DNA from: an uncultured Woeseiaceae bacterium
Lineage (GTDB): Bacteria; Pseudomonadota; Gammaproteobacteria; Steroidobacterales; Woeseiaceae
Length of the DNA stretch: 52,349 bases
Direction of reading: 5' to 3'
Assembly (NCBI GenBank): GCA_902510755.1
Contig: CABXCS010000004.1
Location: 1-52,349, forward strand
The position numbers and the translations under genes are program-made. This document shows positions 44,428-52,349 of this stretch, one piece after another. The notes under the pieces were generated by a model, which was not told the DNA's origin, ran no database searches, and worked only from the letters and a program-made list of their open reading frames with translations. Within the stretch, counting starts at the first letter, position 1. Each line of letters begins with the position of its first letter.

Positions 44428-46383
44428 GTGAGTGATAAGAAGAATAAAGAAACTTTAGGTTTTCAAACTGAAGTTAAGCAATTATTGCATTTAATGATTC
44501 ATTCTTTATATAGTAATAAAGAGATATTTTTAAGAGAATTAATTTCAAATGCCTCAGATGCTGCAGATAAATTAAGATTTGAAGCTCTAGCTAAGGTTGA
44601 GTTATTGGAAGATCAGCCAGACCTTAAGGTTAGTATCTCATGTAATCTTAAGAAAAAGACCGTCTCTATTACAGATAATGGTATTGGCATGTCACGAAAA
44701 GAATTAGTTGCGAATCTTGGCACCATAGCAAAATCAGGTACGGCTGAATTTCTAAGTAAACGCACTGGAGATGAAAAGAAAGATGCGCAATTAATAGGCC
44801 AGTTTGGAGTGGGTTTCTACTCTGCATTCATAGTGGCTGACAAAGTGACTGTGGAAACACGAAGAGCAGGAAAAAAGAGTTCAACAGCTCATCGGTGGGA
44901 GTCAAAAGGTGAAGGTAAGTTCACCGTTGAGAGTATTGATCGTCCTGAGAGAGGCACCACTATTACACTTCATTTAAAAACAGCGGAAACAGAGTTTTCG
45001 GAGAAATTAAGATTAGAAAACCTGATTAGAAAATATTCTGATCACATCGCTTTTCCAGTGGAGTTAATTGATGAAGTAAATAAGGATGATGAGGCAAAAG
45101 TTATTAATTCAGCTACTGCTCTCTGGAATAGACCTAGGAACAAGGTGAGTGACGAGGAATATAAAGAGTTTTATAAGCATATAGCACATGATTTTTCTGA
45201 TCCGCTTCAGTGGAGTCATAATAGAGTTGAGGGTAAGCGGGAATATACAAGTCTTTTGTATATTCCATCAAAAGCACCCTATGATTTATGGAATCGTGAA
45301 GCACCAAAAGGTCTGAAATTATATGTAAAAAGAGTTTTTATAATGGATGAAGCTGAACAGTTTTTGCCACTGTATTTGCGCTTTGTTAAGGGTGTAATTG
45401 ATTCATCAGATCTTCCATTAAACGTCTCACGAGAGTTGTTGCAGAAGAATCCAGAAATTGATGCTATAAAAGCTGCACTAACCAAACGTGTATTGGATGT
45501 TATCTCCAAATTAGCCGCTAAAGAAGAAAATGAAGATAAAGATGTTTATGTTAATTTGTGGAAAGAATTTGGTCAGGTTATCAAAGAGGGCTTTGTAGAA
45601 GAACCAAAAAATAGCGATAAGCTCATTAAACTCTTGCGATTTTCTTCTACACTTGCCAAATCTGAAGTTCAGGATAGATCAGTTTCTGATTACATAAAAA
45701 ATTCAGCTAAAGATCAAGACAAAATCTATTATCTATTAGCGGAAAATTATGCGGCTGCTAAATCAAATCCTCACCTAGAGCAACTAGAAAAAAAGGGTAT
45801 AGAGGTCCTGTTCTTCACAGATCGAATTGATCCATGGGTGGTGGAGCATTTGCCAGAATATGAAGGAAAAGTATTTCAGGATGTAGGTCGCGGTAATATA
45901 GATCTCTCTGATGATGAGAATAAATTAGATCAGGATACTATTAATAGTCGGCATGATGAGCTAATTAATAAGATGAATACCATATTAGAAGGGCGTATTG
46001 AAAAAATTAATGTTAGTCAGCGTCTAGTTGAATCAGCAGCTTGTGTGGTTGCTAGTGAGCAGGATATTCCGCCACAAATGAGACGTATGATGGAAGCTTC
46101 TGGGCAACAGTTGCCTGAAGCCAAGCCTATACTTGAAATTAATCCAAAGCATGCTTTAATTCAAAAACTGTCAGTAACTAAAGGTGATCAATTTAATTCT
46201 TTATCCAATATAATTTTAGATCATGCTTTGATTGCAGATGGAGAGCAACTTCAAAATCCTGCTGATTATGTGAAACGTATAAATAATTTATTGCTTGGAG
46301 CTACAAATAAATCAAATAAGACTACTGCAAAGAAAAAAACGTCTAAGAAAAAAATCTCCAAGAAGAAAACTACAGCTAAATAA
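44428..46383 (+). CDS. htpG: Molecular chaperone HtpG (bacterial Hsp90) with lysine-rich tail
   Basis: 651 aa. It has the GHKL ATPase domain (FLRELISNASDAADKLRFEA; DNGIGMSRKEL; GTIAKSGTAEF; GQFGVGFYSAF), then middle and C-terminal dimerisation domains. The GTG start at 44428 follows GAGGAGAAAGG. HtpG is an ATP-driven cytoplasmic chaperone. Odd point: after the normal end near NNLLLGA the protein continues for about 25 residues made almost only of Lys, Thr, Ser and Asn (TTAKKKTSKKKISKKK), resembling histone-H1-like tails and absent from E. coli HtpG (624 aa). Confidence 0.96.
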   Translation: MSDKKNKETLGFQTEVKQLLHLMIHSLYSNKEIFLRELISNASDAADKLRFEALAKVELLEDQPDLKVSISCNLKKKTVSITDNGIGMSRKELVANLGTIAKSGTAEFLSKRTGDEKKDAQLIGQFGVGFYSAFIVADKVTVETRRAGKKSSTAHRWESKGEGKFTVESIDRPERGTTITLHLKTAETEFSEKLRLENLIRKYSDHIAFPVELIDEVNKDDEAKVINSATALWNRPRNKVSDEEYKEFYKHIAHDFSDPLQWSHNRVEGKREYTSLLYIPSKAPYDLWNREAPKGLKLYVKRVFIMDEAEQFLPLYLRFVKGVIDSSDLPLNVSRELLQKNPEIDAIKAALTKRVLDVISKLAAKEENEDKDVYVNLWKEFGQVIKEGFVEEPKNSDKLIKLLRFSSTLAKSEVQDRSVSDYIKNSAKDQDKIYYLLAENYAAAKSNPHLEQLEKKGIEVLFFTDRIDPWVVEHLPEYEGKVFQDVGRGNIDLSDDENKLDQDTINSRHDELINKMNTILEGRIEKINVSQRLVESAACVVASEQDIPPQMRRMMEASGQQLPEAKPILEINPKHALIQKLSVTKGDQFNSLSNIILDHALIADGEQLQNPADYVKRINNLLLGATNKSNKTTAKKKTSKKKISKKKTTAK

Positions 46384-46418
46384 TAAAAATAAATAGATTA
46401 ATTAATTGAGATTGTAAA

Positions 46419-46823
46419 ATGCCAAAAAATGACCTAAGAAATAAACTAACTGATGAACAGTATTTTATTACCCAAAAAAAAGGGACAGAGATGCCTTTTA
46501 CTGGTCAACTTCTAAAAGAAAAAAGGAATGGTATCTATATTTGTGTATGTTGCGAGAGTGAATTATTTTCTTCTGACCATAAATTTGACTCTGGTACCGG
46601 ATGGCCAAGTTTTTTTCTGGTTTTGGCAAAGGATCGTATAAAAACAGTTAAAGATGAAAATCATAGAAGAGCTGATGGGACATATTCAGGCCTCGAAGTT
46701 GTCTGTAGTGAGTGCGATTCTCATTTGGGCCATGTATTTGAAGATGGGCCCCAGCCGTCAGGATTAAGATATTGTATTAATTCAGCTTCCTTGAATTTTA
46801 GTATTAAAGAAACTGAAAAATAA
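46419..46823 (+). CDS. msrB: Peptide-methionine (R)-S-oxide reductase
   Basis: 134 aa, a single MsrB domain. The catalytic Cys is C119 in LRYCINSASL; the structural zinc is held by two CxxC pairs (CVCC and CSEC). GTGWPSF and HLGHVFEDGP are the other signature blocks. It repairs methionine-R-sulfoxide in proteins and acts in the cytoplasm, since there is no signal peptide. It is 35 nt downstream of htpG on the same strand, so a stress operon is plausible. Confidence 0.95.
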   Translation: MPKNDLRNKLTDEQYFITQKKGTEMPFTGQLLKEKRNGIYICVCCESELFSSDHKFDSGTGWPSFFLVLAKDRIKTVKDENHRRADGTYSGLEVVCSECDSHLGHVFEDGPQPSGLRYCINSASLNFSIKETEK

Positions 46824-46861
46824 TTCATATGCAACTTGTGCAGCCTTTTTATTCGAAAAAA

Positions 46862-47557
46862 TTATTTCGTTTTTTTCTCTGAGAGATTTTTTTGTAATAG
46901 AATTTCAGCTTGTCCCATCCAATCTTCACGATATATCTGACTTCTGAGACCCTTTATGTCTCTCGCAATAGTTTCAATCTCTAAATCGGTCATAGATGCA
47001 ATCTGGTTAAAACGAAAAATATCAAACTGATTTAAGGTCTTCTCTATTGATGGTCCAATACCTCGAATCTTTTGTAAATTATCTCTAGATCTATAGTTAT
47101 TAAGATTTATTACTGTTTTTGTTTTATCCGCTGAATTCATAACCTCACTAAGGGCAATGATACGTTTTGCTTCACGTAACTCATTTTCCAGATTTTTATA
47201 TTTTAATGATAGATTTTTATAACGATCTATCAGAGGCGGGACTCTTTGTTTCCATTGATTTAATTCTTTTGATAAAATTTTTAATTGTTTATCTGCTGCT
47301 GAGCTAGGGTGTTGATGATTTCTCGCTAAAGTATCTTTTTTCTTATTGAGCTTCTTTTTTATTTTGATTTTAGTTGATAACACTCTTAGTTGATTATTTA
47401 AAAAGGCATAATTACGATTAATCTTTTTTAGGTGTCGATTTTTCTGTTTTAGTTTTAGTTGTGATTTCAAAAGTAAGATAAGAACAGTTAGCAAACAACC
47501 TGTAAGTACATATATAAATGATATTGAATTAAGATAAATAAAATTTATAAGATTCAT
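46862..47557 (-). CDS. Membrane-anchored coiled-coil protein with C-terminal helix-hairpin-helix domain
   Basis: 231 aa from the ATG at 47557 (a GTG at 47590 is in frame). An N-terminal membrane helix (about residues 8-32) is followed by a very basic Lys-rich segment, a predicted coiled coil to about 150, and a C-terminal helix-hairpin-helix fold (LQKIRGIGPSIEKTLNQFDI ... EDWMGQAEILL). The GIGPxIE pattern is like the HhH_5/DUF4332-type domains that bind DNA. It may tether DNA to the membrane. I know no named homologue; the gene stands alone. Confidence 0.72.
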   Translation of the reverse strand: MNLINFIYLNSISFIYVLTGCLLTVLILLLKSQLKLKQKNRHLKKINRNYAFLNNQLRVLSTKIKIKKKLNKKKDTLARNHQHPSSAADKQLKILSKELNQWKQRVPPLIDRYKNLSLKYKNLENELREAKRIIALSEVMNSADKTKTVINLNNYRSRDNLQKIRGIGPSIEKTLNQFDIFRFNQIASMTDLEIETIARDIKGLRSQIYREDWMGQAEILLQKNLSEKKTK

Positions 47558-47643
47558 ATTATGACTATATAGACGAAAAGATAATCTCACAAATTAAAAT
47601 GATTTTTAGTTCAAAATAAAATTATGATAAAAGGTGCTTAAAA

Positions 47644-48282
47644 ATGAGCGGCATGATGTTAACTGAAAATATACTTATCGACGGTCCAGCGGGTCACATT
47701 GAGGCAACTTTAGAGAAATATCCAAAACTAGAACCACGTGGTGTCATTATAATTTGTCACCCTCATCCACTATATGGCGGCAACATGCAGAATAAAGTGG
47801 TCCATACAATAGCAAGAGCTTGTTTGAATAAAAAAATAATGGTTATAAGATTTAATTTTAGGGGAGTAGGATCGAGTCAGGGTTGCTTTGATGAGGGTAT
47901 TGGTGAATATGATGATTTGATTTGTGTGATAAATTATATTCAGAATCAATATCCAAGAATTCCTATTTGGTTGGGTGGTTTTTCATTTGGCGGTGGTATC
48001 GCGATAAGAGTAGCTAGTGTTATTAAGTTAAAAGCATTAATTACAATTGCGCCATCAGTATTTAAGAGTAATTTTCTAATAAAGGATGAGCCGATATGCC
48101 CCTGGTTAATAATTCATGGCAATAAGGATGAGCTCATTAAGGTTCAGGATTTGATAGATTGGCATAAAAAACTTGAAGTTATACCTAAGATTGTAATTGT
48201 TGATGAAGCAACACATTTTTTTCATGGTTGTTTGGTTGTTTTGAGGGCAGAAATCGAAACATTCATTGAGCAGAATATTTAG
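47644..48282 (+). CDS. Alpha/beta hydrolase (COG2945-like)
   Basis: 212 aa. Alpha/beta-hydrolase features are the oxyanion-side CHPHPLYGGNMQNKVV, FNFRGVGSSQG, the nucleophile elbow GGFSFGG with S114, an acid in HGNKDELI and the catalytic His in EATHFFHG. The HPHP..GG start marks the small bacterial COG2945 hydrolases, whose substrates are unknown. There is no signal peptide, so it is cytoplasmic. Its TAG overlaps the stop of the convergent HU-like gene by 4 nt. Confidence 0.88.
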   Translation: MSGMMLTENILIDGPAGHIEATLEKYPKLEPRGVIIICHPHPLYGGNMQNKVVHTIARACLNKKIMVIRFNFRGVGSSQGCFDEGIGEYDDLICVINYIQNQYPRIPIWLGGFSFGGGIAIRVASVIKLKALITIAPSVFKSNFLIKDEPICPWLIIHGNKDELIKVQDLIDWHKKLEVIPKIVIVDEATHFFHGCLVVLRAEIETFIEQNI

Positions 48283-48617
48283 ATCATATCTTTTAGACGT
48301 TTTAATGCTGCTACTTTAATTACTTTAGTAGCGGGCTTGGCTTTGATGATCATAGCTTTACCATTGAATGGATTTGTTCCTTTCCTCGCCTTTGTAGCTG
48401 CTTTTTTCATAACTTTTATTTTAACTAGGCCCGGCAGAGTGAAGATCCCGGGGGCTTTTCTACCAGAAAGATTTTTTTTTATTATATTGGCTAGCGAATC
48501 AAATACAGCAGCGATATCTTTTTTTGTTAAACCAGTTTCATTTGCGATCTGGCTAAAAATTGACGATTTTGTCAATTGTTTTGGAATAATTTTTATTGAA
48601 TTATTAACTTTAGCCAT
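48279..48617 (-). CDS. HU/IHF-like histone-like DNA-binding protein
   Basis: 112 aa, slightly longer than classic HU (90 aa). The N-terminal helical part is SSIFSQIANETGLTKKDIAAVFD, and the DNA-arm region is RKGTNPFNGKAMIIKAKPATKVIKV with the usual GxNP turn. The C-terminus ends LKRLKDMI. The KAKPA ending instead of FKxGK places it in the variant HU group seen in several Proteobacteria. It would bend and package DNA. AAGG before the ATG supports the start. Confidence 0.9.
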   Translation of the reverse strand: MAKVNNSIKIIPKQLTKSSIFSQIANETGLTKKDIAAVFDSLANIIKKNLSGRKAPGIFTLPGLVKIKVMKKAATKARKGTNPFNGKAMIIKAKPATKVIKVAALKRLKDMI

Positions 48618-48726
48618 TGATAAAAACCTTCATCTATTTGGTTACTCAAATTAAAAACTAATCATAGAATACCAAAATTTATATTTAAAAATATAAGAAA
48701 TTTAGCAGGTGAGCAACTAATTGAAT

Positions 48727-49197
48727 TTACTCAAAATAATATTTCTTACGATATTCAATTTTTCCATTGCTTTGTCCTTGGACTGAAATTGAAACTGAAT
48801 AAAGTAAAGTCTCTTGATTCGATATCGGAGAAATAAAGCTATTAGAAATTGCACCATTTTCTTTAATGGTATACTTATCAATTTTCTTACTTTGTCCAAT
48901 TAAATTCTTCACTCGAATCTCTATTATGCCATCAATAGATTTCCAATCTGAATTTCTTAATATAGAGATATTCAACATAGCCAGATTTTCTTTTCTTTCC
49001 AGGCTATATTTTTTTGCCATTTCGTCTGAGAGATCGCTTGTTTTATTGGTACTGAGGTATGCGGTATAGTCATCACCTATTGCAAAACTACTGTCAAGCG
49101 CGATCTCTGCTTCTGGTATTTTTTCCATTCCTCCTCCACATGCAAATAAAGAAAGAACTGTTACATATGTGAGTATTTTTTTTGATATTGCAATCAT
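48727..49197 (-). CDS. Small lipoprotein of unknown function
   Basis: 156 aa. A lipoprotein signal ends at the lipobox LFAC (C20) followed by GGG. The mature part is mostly predicted beta strand, with no family I recognise. The pattern is one of alternating strands (AMLNISILRNSDWKSIDGIIEIRV ends a typical pair), suggesting a small sandwich domain. It lies 30 nt downstream of yggT on the same strand, so it probably belongs to the yggS-yggT transcript. Confidence 0.75.
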   Translation of the reverse strand: MIAISKKILTYVTVLSLFACGGGMEKIPEAEIALDSSFAIGDDYTAYLSTNKTSDLSDEMAKKYSLERKENLAMLNISILRNSDWKSIDGIIEIRVKNLIGQSKKIDKYTIKENGAISNSFISPISNQETLLYSVSISVQGQSNGKIEYRKKYYFE

Positions 49198-49227
49198 GAA
49201 TAGCAGCTTTTGAGGATTGAAGATAAA

Positions 49228-49776
49228 TTATATAAGCAAAGGAGACGTATTCCGTAGAAAAATAATAATTGCCTGAATAGCAATTATGGCGAATATTGGA
49301 GATAAATCCATACCACCCATTGGTTGAAAAAACTTTCTATAAGGTCTTAGAATCGGTTCCGCGATATTTTCGCTCAAATTCTTTATTGGGCTTGATGATA
49401 TTGGAGCAATCCAGCTAAATATTATATGAATAATGATCGCAAAAAAGAATAGATCGGCACTTGTTAAACATAGCTTGAAAAAGGTACTTATCAGAACAGT
49501 GATTAAACTGATATTCTGTTGTTTTATAAGAAGAAGTAATTGTATGAGTGAGTATTGTAAAAAAAAAGTTACTAATAAGGTGGCAATATCTAATCTACCA
49601 ATTGAGGGAATGAATCTTCGTGCTGTATTTGTAATAGGTGAAGTAAATTTGTTGATACTTTGTGAGATAGGATTTCGAAAATCCGCACGAAATAAAGGTA
49701 ACCAAAATCTTAATACGAAGATAAATAGAGCAAGATCACCTATTGTTTTAGTTAAAAAATATATCGCAGGCGTCAT
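49228..49776 (-). CDS. yggT: YggT family membrane protein
   Basis: 182 aa with two tandem YggT repeats, each a pair of helices: RFWLPLFRADFRNPISQSIN in the first and FSWIAPISSSPIKNLSENIA plus EPILRPYRKFFQPMGGMDLSP in the second. The E-P-I-L-x-P-x-R motif is the family mark. YggT proteins sit in the inner membrane, and their role is not firmly known (osmotic or division-related in some reports). It follows yggS after 101 nt; proC, often found between them, is absent here. Confidence 0.92.
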   Translation of the reverse strand: MTPAIYFLTKTIGDLALFIFVLRFWLPLFRADFRNPISQSINKFTSPITNTARRFIPSIGRLDIATLLVTFFLQYSLIQLLLLIKQQNISLITVLISTFFKLCLTSADLFFFAIIIHIIFSWIAPISSSPIKNLSENIAEPILRPYRKFFQPMGGMDLSPIFAIIAIQAIIIFLRNTSPLLI

Positions 49777-49877
49777 TTTAATTTAATCCAATCTAATATA
49801 GCTTAGCCATATATAAGTAGTTAATGATCTCATATTAGCGAGGTCTTAATTTATATGTTTCTTGTAGGTTCAATATA

Positions 49878-50558
49878 TCATCGTGCACCAAAAAGTGCAG
49901 TGCCTATCCTAATGATTGTTGCACCTTCCTGAATTGCCGCCATATAGTCATTGGTCATTCCCATTGACAGGGTGTCAATATCACATGCACCATGATTAAT
50001 TGATTTTTTCAGTCTAGAAAGCTCAGCAAATGACCTCCTTTGATCGTTATGCTCTTTTTTTACAATCGGGATACACATCAGACCCCGTAACTTTAATTTT
50101 GGCAATTCTCTGATGGCGTCACAGATGGGTTTTAATTCCTCAATATAAACTCCTGATTTTGCATCTTCACAGTCTATATTTACCTGAACACAGATATTTA
50201 GATCTTTTGCAGTTTCTGGACGTTGCTTACTCAATCTCTCAGCTACTTTTAATCGATCAACTGTATGCACCCAATCGAAATTTTCAGCAATGATGCGAGT
50301 TTTGTTACTTTGAACATGCCCAATAAAATGCCAGCATAATTCTTTTGATCTGAGCGCATGAATCTTTTCAACCCCTTCTTGAACAAAATTCTCACCAAAA
50401 TGCTTTTGACCTAAAGATTGAGCTATTTTTATTAATTCAATAGAGTGTTTCTTGCTGACAGCCAACAAAGAAACTGATCCAGGTTTGCGATTGTATTTCT
50501 TCTCAGCATTTATAATTTGCTTATTAAGCGTTGACAGATTGTGTTTTATTTTTTCCAT
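49878..50558 (-). CDS. yggS: YggS/PLPBP family PLP homeostasis protein
   Basis: 226 aa, a single TIM-like barrel of the alanine-racemase N-terminal type. The PLP lysine is in LLAVSKKHS; HFGENFVQEG, WHFIGHVQSNK, and LSMGMTNDYMAAIQEGATIIRIGTALFG are the conserved blocks. The protein has no known enzyme activity and helps balance free PLP and amino-acid pools. Several PLP enzymes occur in this window, but this gene is a housekeeping one. It starts 11 nt after the PyrK-like gene. Confidence 0.96.
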   Translation of the reverse strand: MEKIKHNLSTLNKQIINAEKKYNRKPGSVSLLAVSKKHSIELIKIAQSLGQKHFGENFVQEGVEKIHALRSKELCWHFIGHVQSNKTRIIAENFDWVHTVDRLKVAERLSKQRPETAKDLNICVQVNIDCEDAKSGVYIEELKPICDAIRELPKLKLRGLMCIPIVKKEHNDQRRSFAELSRLKKSINHGACDIDTLSMGMTNDYMAAIQEGATIIRIGTALFGAR

Positions 50559-50569
50559 GATACTGTCAG

Positions 50570-51475
50570 TTAGAATACATCATTAGCGTTAAATACCGGA
50601 CCATCGACACAAACTCTTTTCATTGCAATACCGTCTCTAGTTTTTATTGGGATGGTACAGCCAGCACAACCTCCAATCGCACATGCCATATATTCCTCTA
50701 TAGAAATTTGGCAGGGCACTGTATATTTTCTTGCAATTTTTGAGACAGCTTCCAACATAGGCATTGGTCCACAAGCGAAGATTTCAACTTTATTCAATTC
50801 ATTCTGATTTAAAGAGTTTAAATAATGGTCCGCAGCTTGAGTTACATATCCATTGAAAGTGCCATTAATTTTATTAAGACTGCAAAGTACGCAAGGTAAT
50901 TGCCATTCCTCCATAAGAGGCATCGAACTATCTATATTATTTTCGAGCCAAGGTATTTCAATGTTTCTTTTAATAAGATCAAATGGAAAAGGAATTTCTG
51001 ACCCCATAATTACAAGTGGCTCGAAATCATTTTTCTGCTTCAATGTTTCGGCAAGAAAAACTATTGGAGGTATTCCTACTCCCCCTCCAATAAGGATAGG
51101 TTTCGATTTATCTTTGTTTGGAATAAAACCATTTCCTATTGGGCCGATGGAACTTACCAAGTCTCCGTTTTTCTTCTCACTAAGGGCATTTAAGCCATTC
51201 CCGACTATTTTGAATAAAATCTCAATCCATCCTTTGTTCGCATTCACTCTCATAATAGATAGAGGTCTACGCATAAGGATTTCTTTATCACATTGAATAT
51301 GAACGAAACTTCCAGGTAGTGCTTTTCTCGCACATTTTGGGGAGTGGAGGCGCATTATAAATTGATGATTCGGATAAGCTAATAATGATTCAACTTTTGC
51401 CTCTTCAATAAAAATAGTACCTCGTTGAGACTGGGCTTTATTAATATTAGGTACCATAGTTTTTTGCCAATTCAT
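50570..51475 (-). CDS. Dihydroorotate dehydrogenase electron-transfer subunit (PyrK-like)
   Basis: 301 aa, about 40 longer than PyrK of Gram-positive bacteria. It has the FAD-binding barrel (RRPLSIMRV), the NAD domain (IGGGVGIPPIVFLAE; FACGPMPMLEAV) and the C-terminal [2Fe-2S] Cys cluster (EEYMACAIGGCAGCTIPI, then RVCVDGP). PyrK lets class 1B dihydroorotate dehydrogenase pass electrons to NAD+. The gene overlaps the end of pyrB by 29 nt if started at 51475; M7 at 51457 is an alternative. The pyrimidine role is strengthened by pyrB. Confidence 0.85.
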   Translation of the reverse strand: MNWQKTMVPNINKAQSQRGTIFIEEAKVESLLAYPNHQFIMRLHSPKCARKALPGSFVHIQCDKEILMRRPLSIMRVNANKGWIEILFKIVGNGLNALSEKKNGDLVSSIGPIGNGFIPNKDKSKPILIGGGVGIPPIVFLAETLKQKNDFEPLVIMGSEIPFPFDLIKRNIEIPWLENNIDSSMPLMEEWQLPCVLCSLNKINGTFNGYVTQAADHYLNSLNQNELNKVEIFACGPMPMLEAVSKIARKYTVPCQISIEEYMACAIGGCAGCTIPIKTRDGIAMKRVCVDGPVFNANDVF

Positions 51476-52349
51476 TTAATAAAGCCATTCTTACGGCAAC
51501 ACCATTTGATACTTGTCTTAAAATTACAGACTGTTTGCCATCTGCAAGAGATGACTCAATCTCAACATCTCTATTCATCGGACCCGGATGCATTATAATG
51601 GCATCAGGTGCTGCAATATTCATATTCTTATCTGTCAATCTATAATTTTCTATATAGTCTTCAAGATTCAGATTATTCGCATCATTAATTCTTTCATGTT
51701 GAATGCGGAGTGCCATAACAACGTCAGCGCCTTCTATGCCACTATGTAAATCAGTATAATGTTTAGCGATAGGGGTAATATTTTCATGAGGTGCAAATTC
51801 CTTAGGTGAAACTAATCTTAATTCTTTGACTCCCATTATAGTGAGTCCATGTGCTGTTGAGCGAGCTACTCTCGAATGAGCAATATCGCCAACTATTGTA
51901 ACAATAAGGTTTTCAAACGATTGTTTTGTTTGCTCTATTGTAAGTAGATCAAGCAATCCCTGTGTCGGATGGGAAATATGCCCCTCACCTGCATTAACGA
52001 TGACACATTCATTCCCTAACTTTTGAACTAATTTGTTATGAAGTCCAATTTCATTATGTCTAATGACTAATGTATTTACACCTAGTGATTTTAGAGTCAT
52101 CGCAGTATCAAATATAGTTTCTCCTTTTTTTCCCGAAGAGTTTTCTATATCAAAATTTATAACATTAAAGCCAAGTCGCTTAGCAGCTATCTGAAACGAG
52201 GCGCGTGTTCTGGTGCTGGGCTCATAAAATAAATTAGCTAGAGTATGCGTACTATTGGCTTCAATTTCGCTTTTTGTTAATTGCTCTGGTTGGGCATATT
52301 TTTGTGCTTGCTTAAGTAACTTCAGAAGAATCTTTTGATCTAAATTTTC
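51447..52349 (-). CDS. pyrB: Aspartate carbamoyltransferase catalytic subunit, 5' truncated by the window
   Basis: 300 residues are in view and the frame stays open to the right edge, so the N-terminus is missing (ATCase is usually about 310-330 aa). The carbamoyl-phosphate loop EPSTRTRASF (residues 44-53 of the fragment) and the end HPGPMNRDVEIESSLADG are diagnostic. An internal Met at 52100 is not the start because STRTR lies before it. It makes carbamoyl-aspartate, the first step specific to pyrimidine synthesis. It is followed by the PyrK-like gene and not by pyrC, the usual Pseudomonas-type neighbour. Confidence 0.95.
   Translation of the reverse strand, partial: ENLDQKILLKLLKQAQKYAQPEQLTKSEIEANSTHTLANLFYEPSTRTRASFQIAAKRLGFNVINFDIENSSGKKGETIFDTAMTLKSLGVNTLVIRHNEIGLHNKLVQKLGNECVIVNAGEGHISHPTQGLLDLLTIEQTKQSFENLIVTIVGDIAHSRVARSTAHGLTIMGVKELRLVSPKEFAPHENITPIAKHYTDLHSGIEGADVVMALRIQHERINDANNLNLEDYIENYRLTDKNMNIAAPDAIIMHPGPMNRDVEIESSLADGKQSVILRQVSNGVAVRMALLNELAKNYGT

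Noticed and set aside
51447-52100. Met at 52100 as the start of pyrB
   Set aside because: The carbamoyl-phosphate motif STRTR is encoded upstream in frame; the gene runs off the window edge.
1-52349. tRNA genes, CRISPR arrays, insertion sequences, att sites
   Set aside because: I looked in all intergenic gaps for cloverleaf arms, regular spaced repeats and terminal inverted repeats next to transposase-like frames and saw none.

Overview
The window looks like a chromosomal segment of a low-G+C, free-living, probably marine gammaproteobacterium. This is inferred from gene content and order only: glnE next to LPS-core genes, kdkA, a DUF3014 protein, yggS/yggT, an HAE1-type RND pump and PQQ and Tat-exported enzymes. 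The genome is tightly packed. No stretch of 300 bases lacks a gene, convergent genes often share stop codons, and TTG/GTG starts are common. I see no tRNA, rRNA, CRISPR array, insertion sequence or phage gene.

Left part (1-16.5 kb), catabolic genes. After the tail of a penicillin-acylase-type hydrolase come a gamma-butyrobetaine-hydroxylase-like oxygenase, a carnitine 3-dehydrogenase and a convergent BCCT transporter, which suggests use of a quaternary amine. A lipoprotein PQQ dehydrogenase follows. A five-gene plus-strand cluster (6408-12299) then encodes an AGCS amino-acid/Na+ symporter, a DapA-family aldolase, a hydantoinase/dihydropyrimidinase, a hydantoin/Asp-Glu racemase and a Tat-exported M20-like protein whose metal site is rebuilt. 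A strong bidirectional terminator separates it from minus-strand genes for a Tat-exported PatB-type PLP enzyme, a small c-type cytochrome, a class III aminotransferase and a LysE exporter. Together this looks like uptake and breakdown of unusual (cyclic, carbamoylated or D-) amino compounds, with part of the chemistry in the periplasm.

Middle part (16.7-36 kb), mixed functions. It holds a DUF3014 protein with an exported M28 peptidase, a DMT permease and an RND pump operon whose promoter contains a perfect 18-bp palindrome between -35 and -10. Next are an aminotransferase plus a threonine-dehydratase-like gene that appears to start at ATA, a 2OG oxygenase with folD, and a thiopurine methyltransferase. 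Parvulin, acyltransferase and GIY-YIG genes, a MATE exporter with an ABC ATPase, PBP4 and a flavodoxin-like protein follow.

Right part (36-52.3 kb), housekeeping. glnE, a zf-CHCC protein, hldD, waaF, a second GT9 heptosyltransferase, kdkA and an LpxL-type acyltransferase make and decorate the LPS inner core. After these come htpG with an added lysine-rich tail, msrB, a membrane-anchored HhH protein, an alpha/beta hydrolase and an HU-like protein. A small lipoprotein, yggT, yggS, a PyrK-like electron-transfer subunit and a 5'-truncated pyrB close the window.

The best leads are the M20 homologue with the rebuilt active site inside the hydantoinase cluster, the phased TTAAC repeats upstream of the exported PLP enzyme, the RND operator, and the ATA start.
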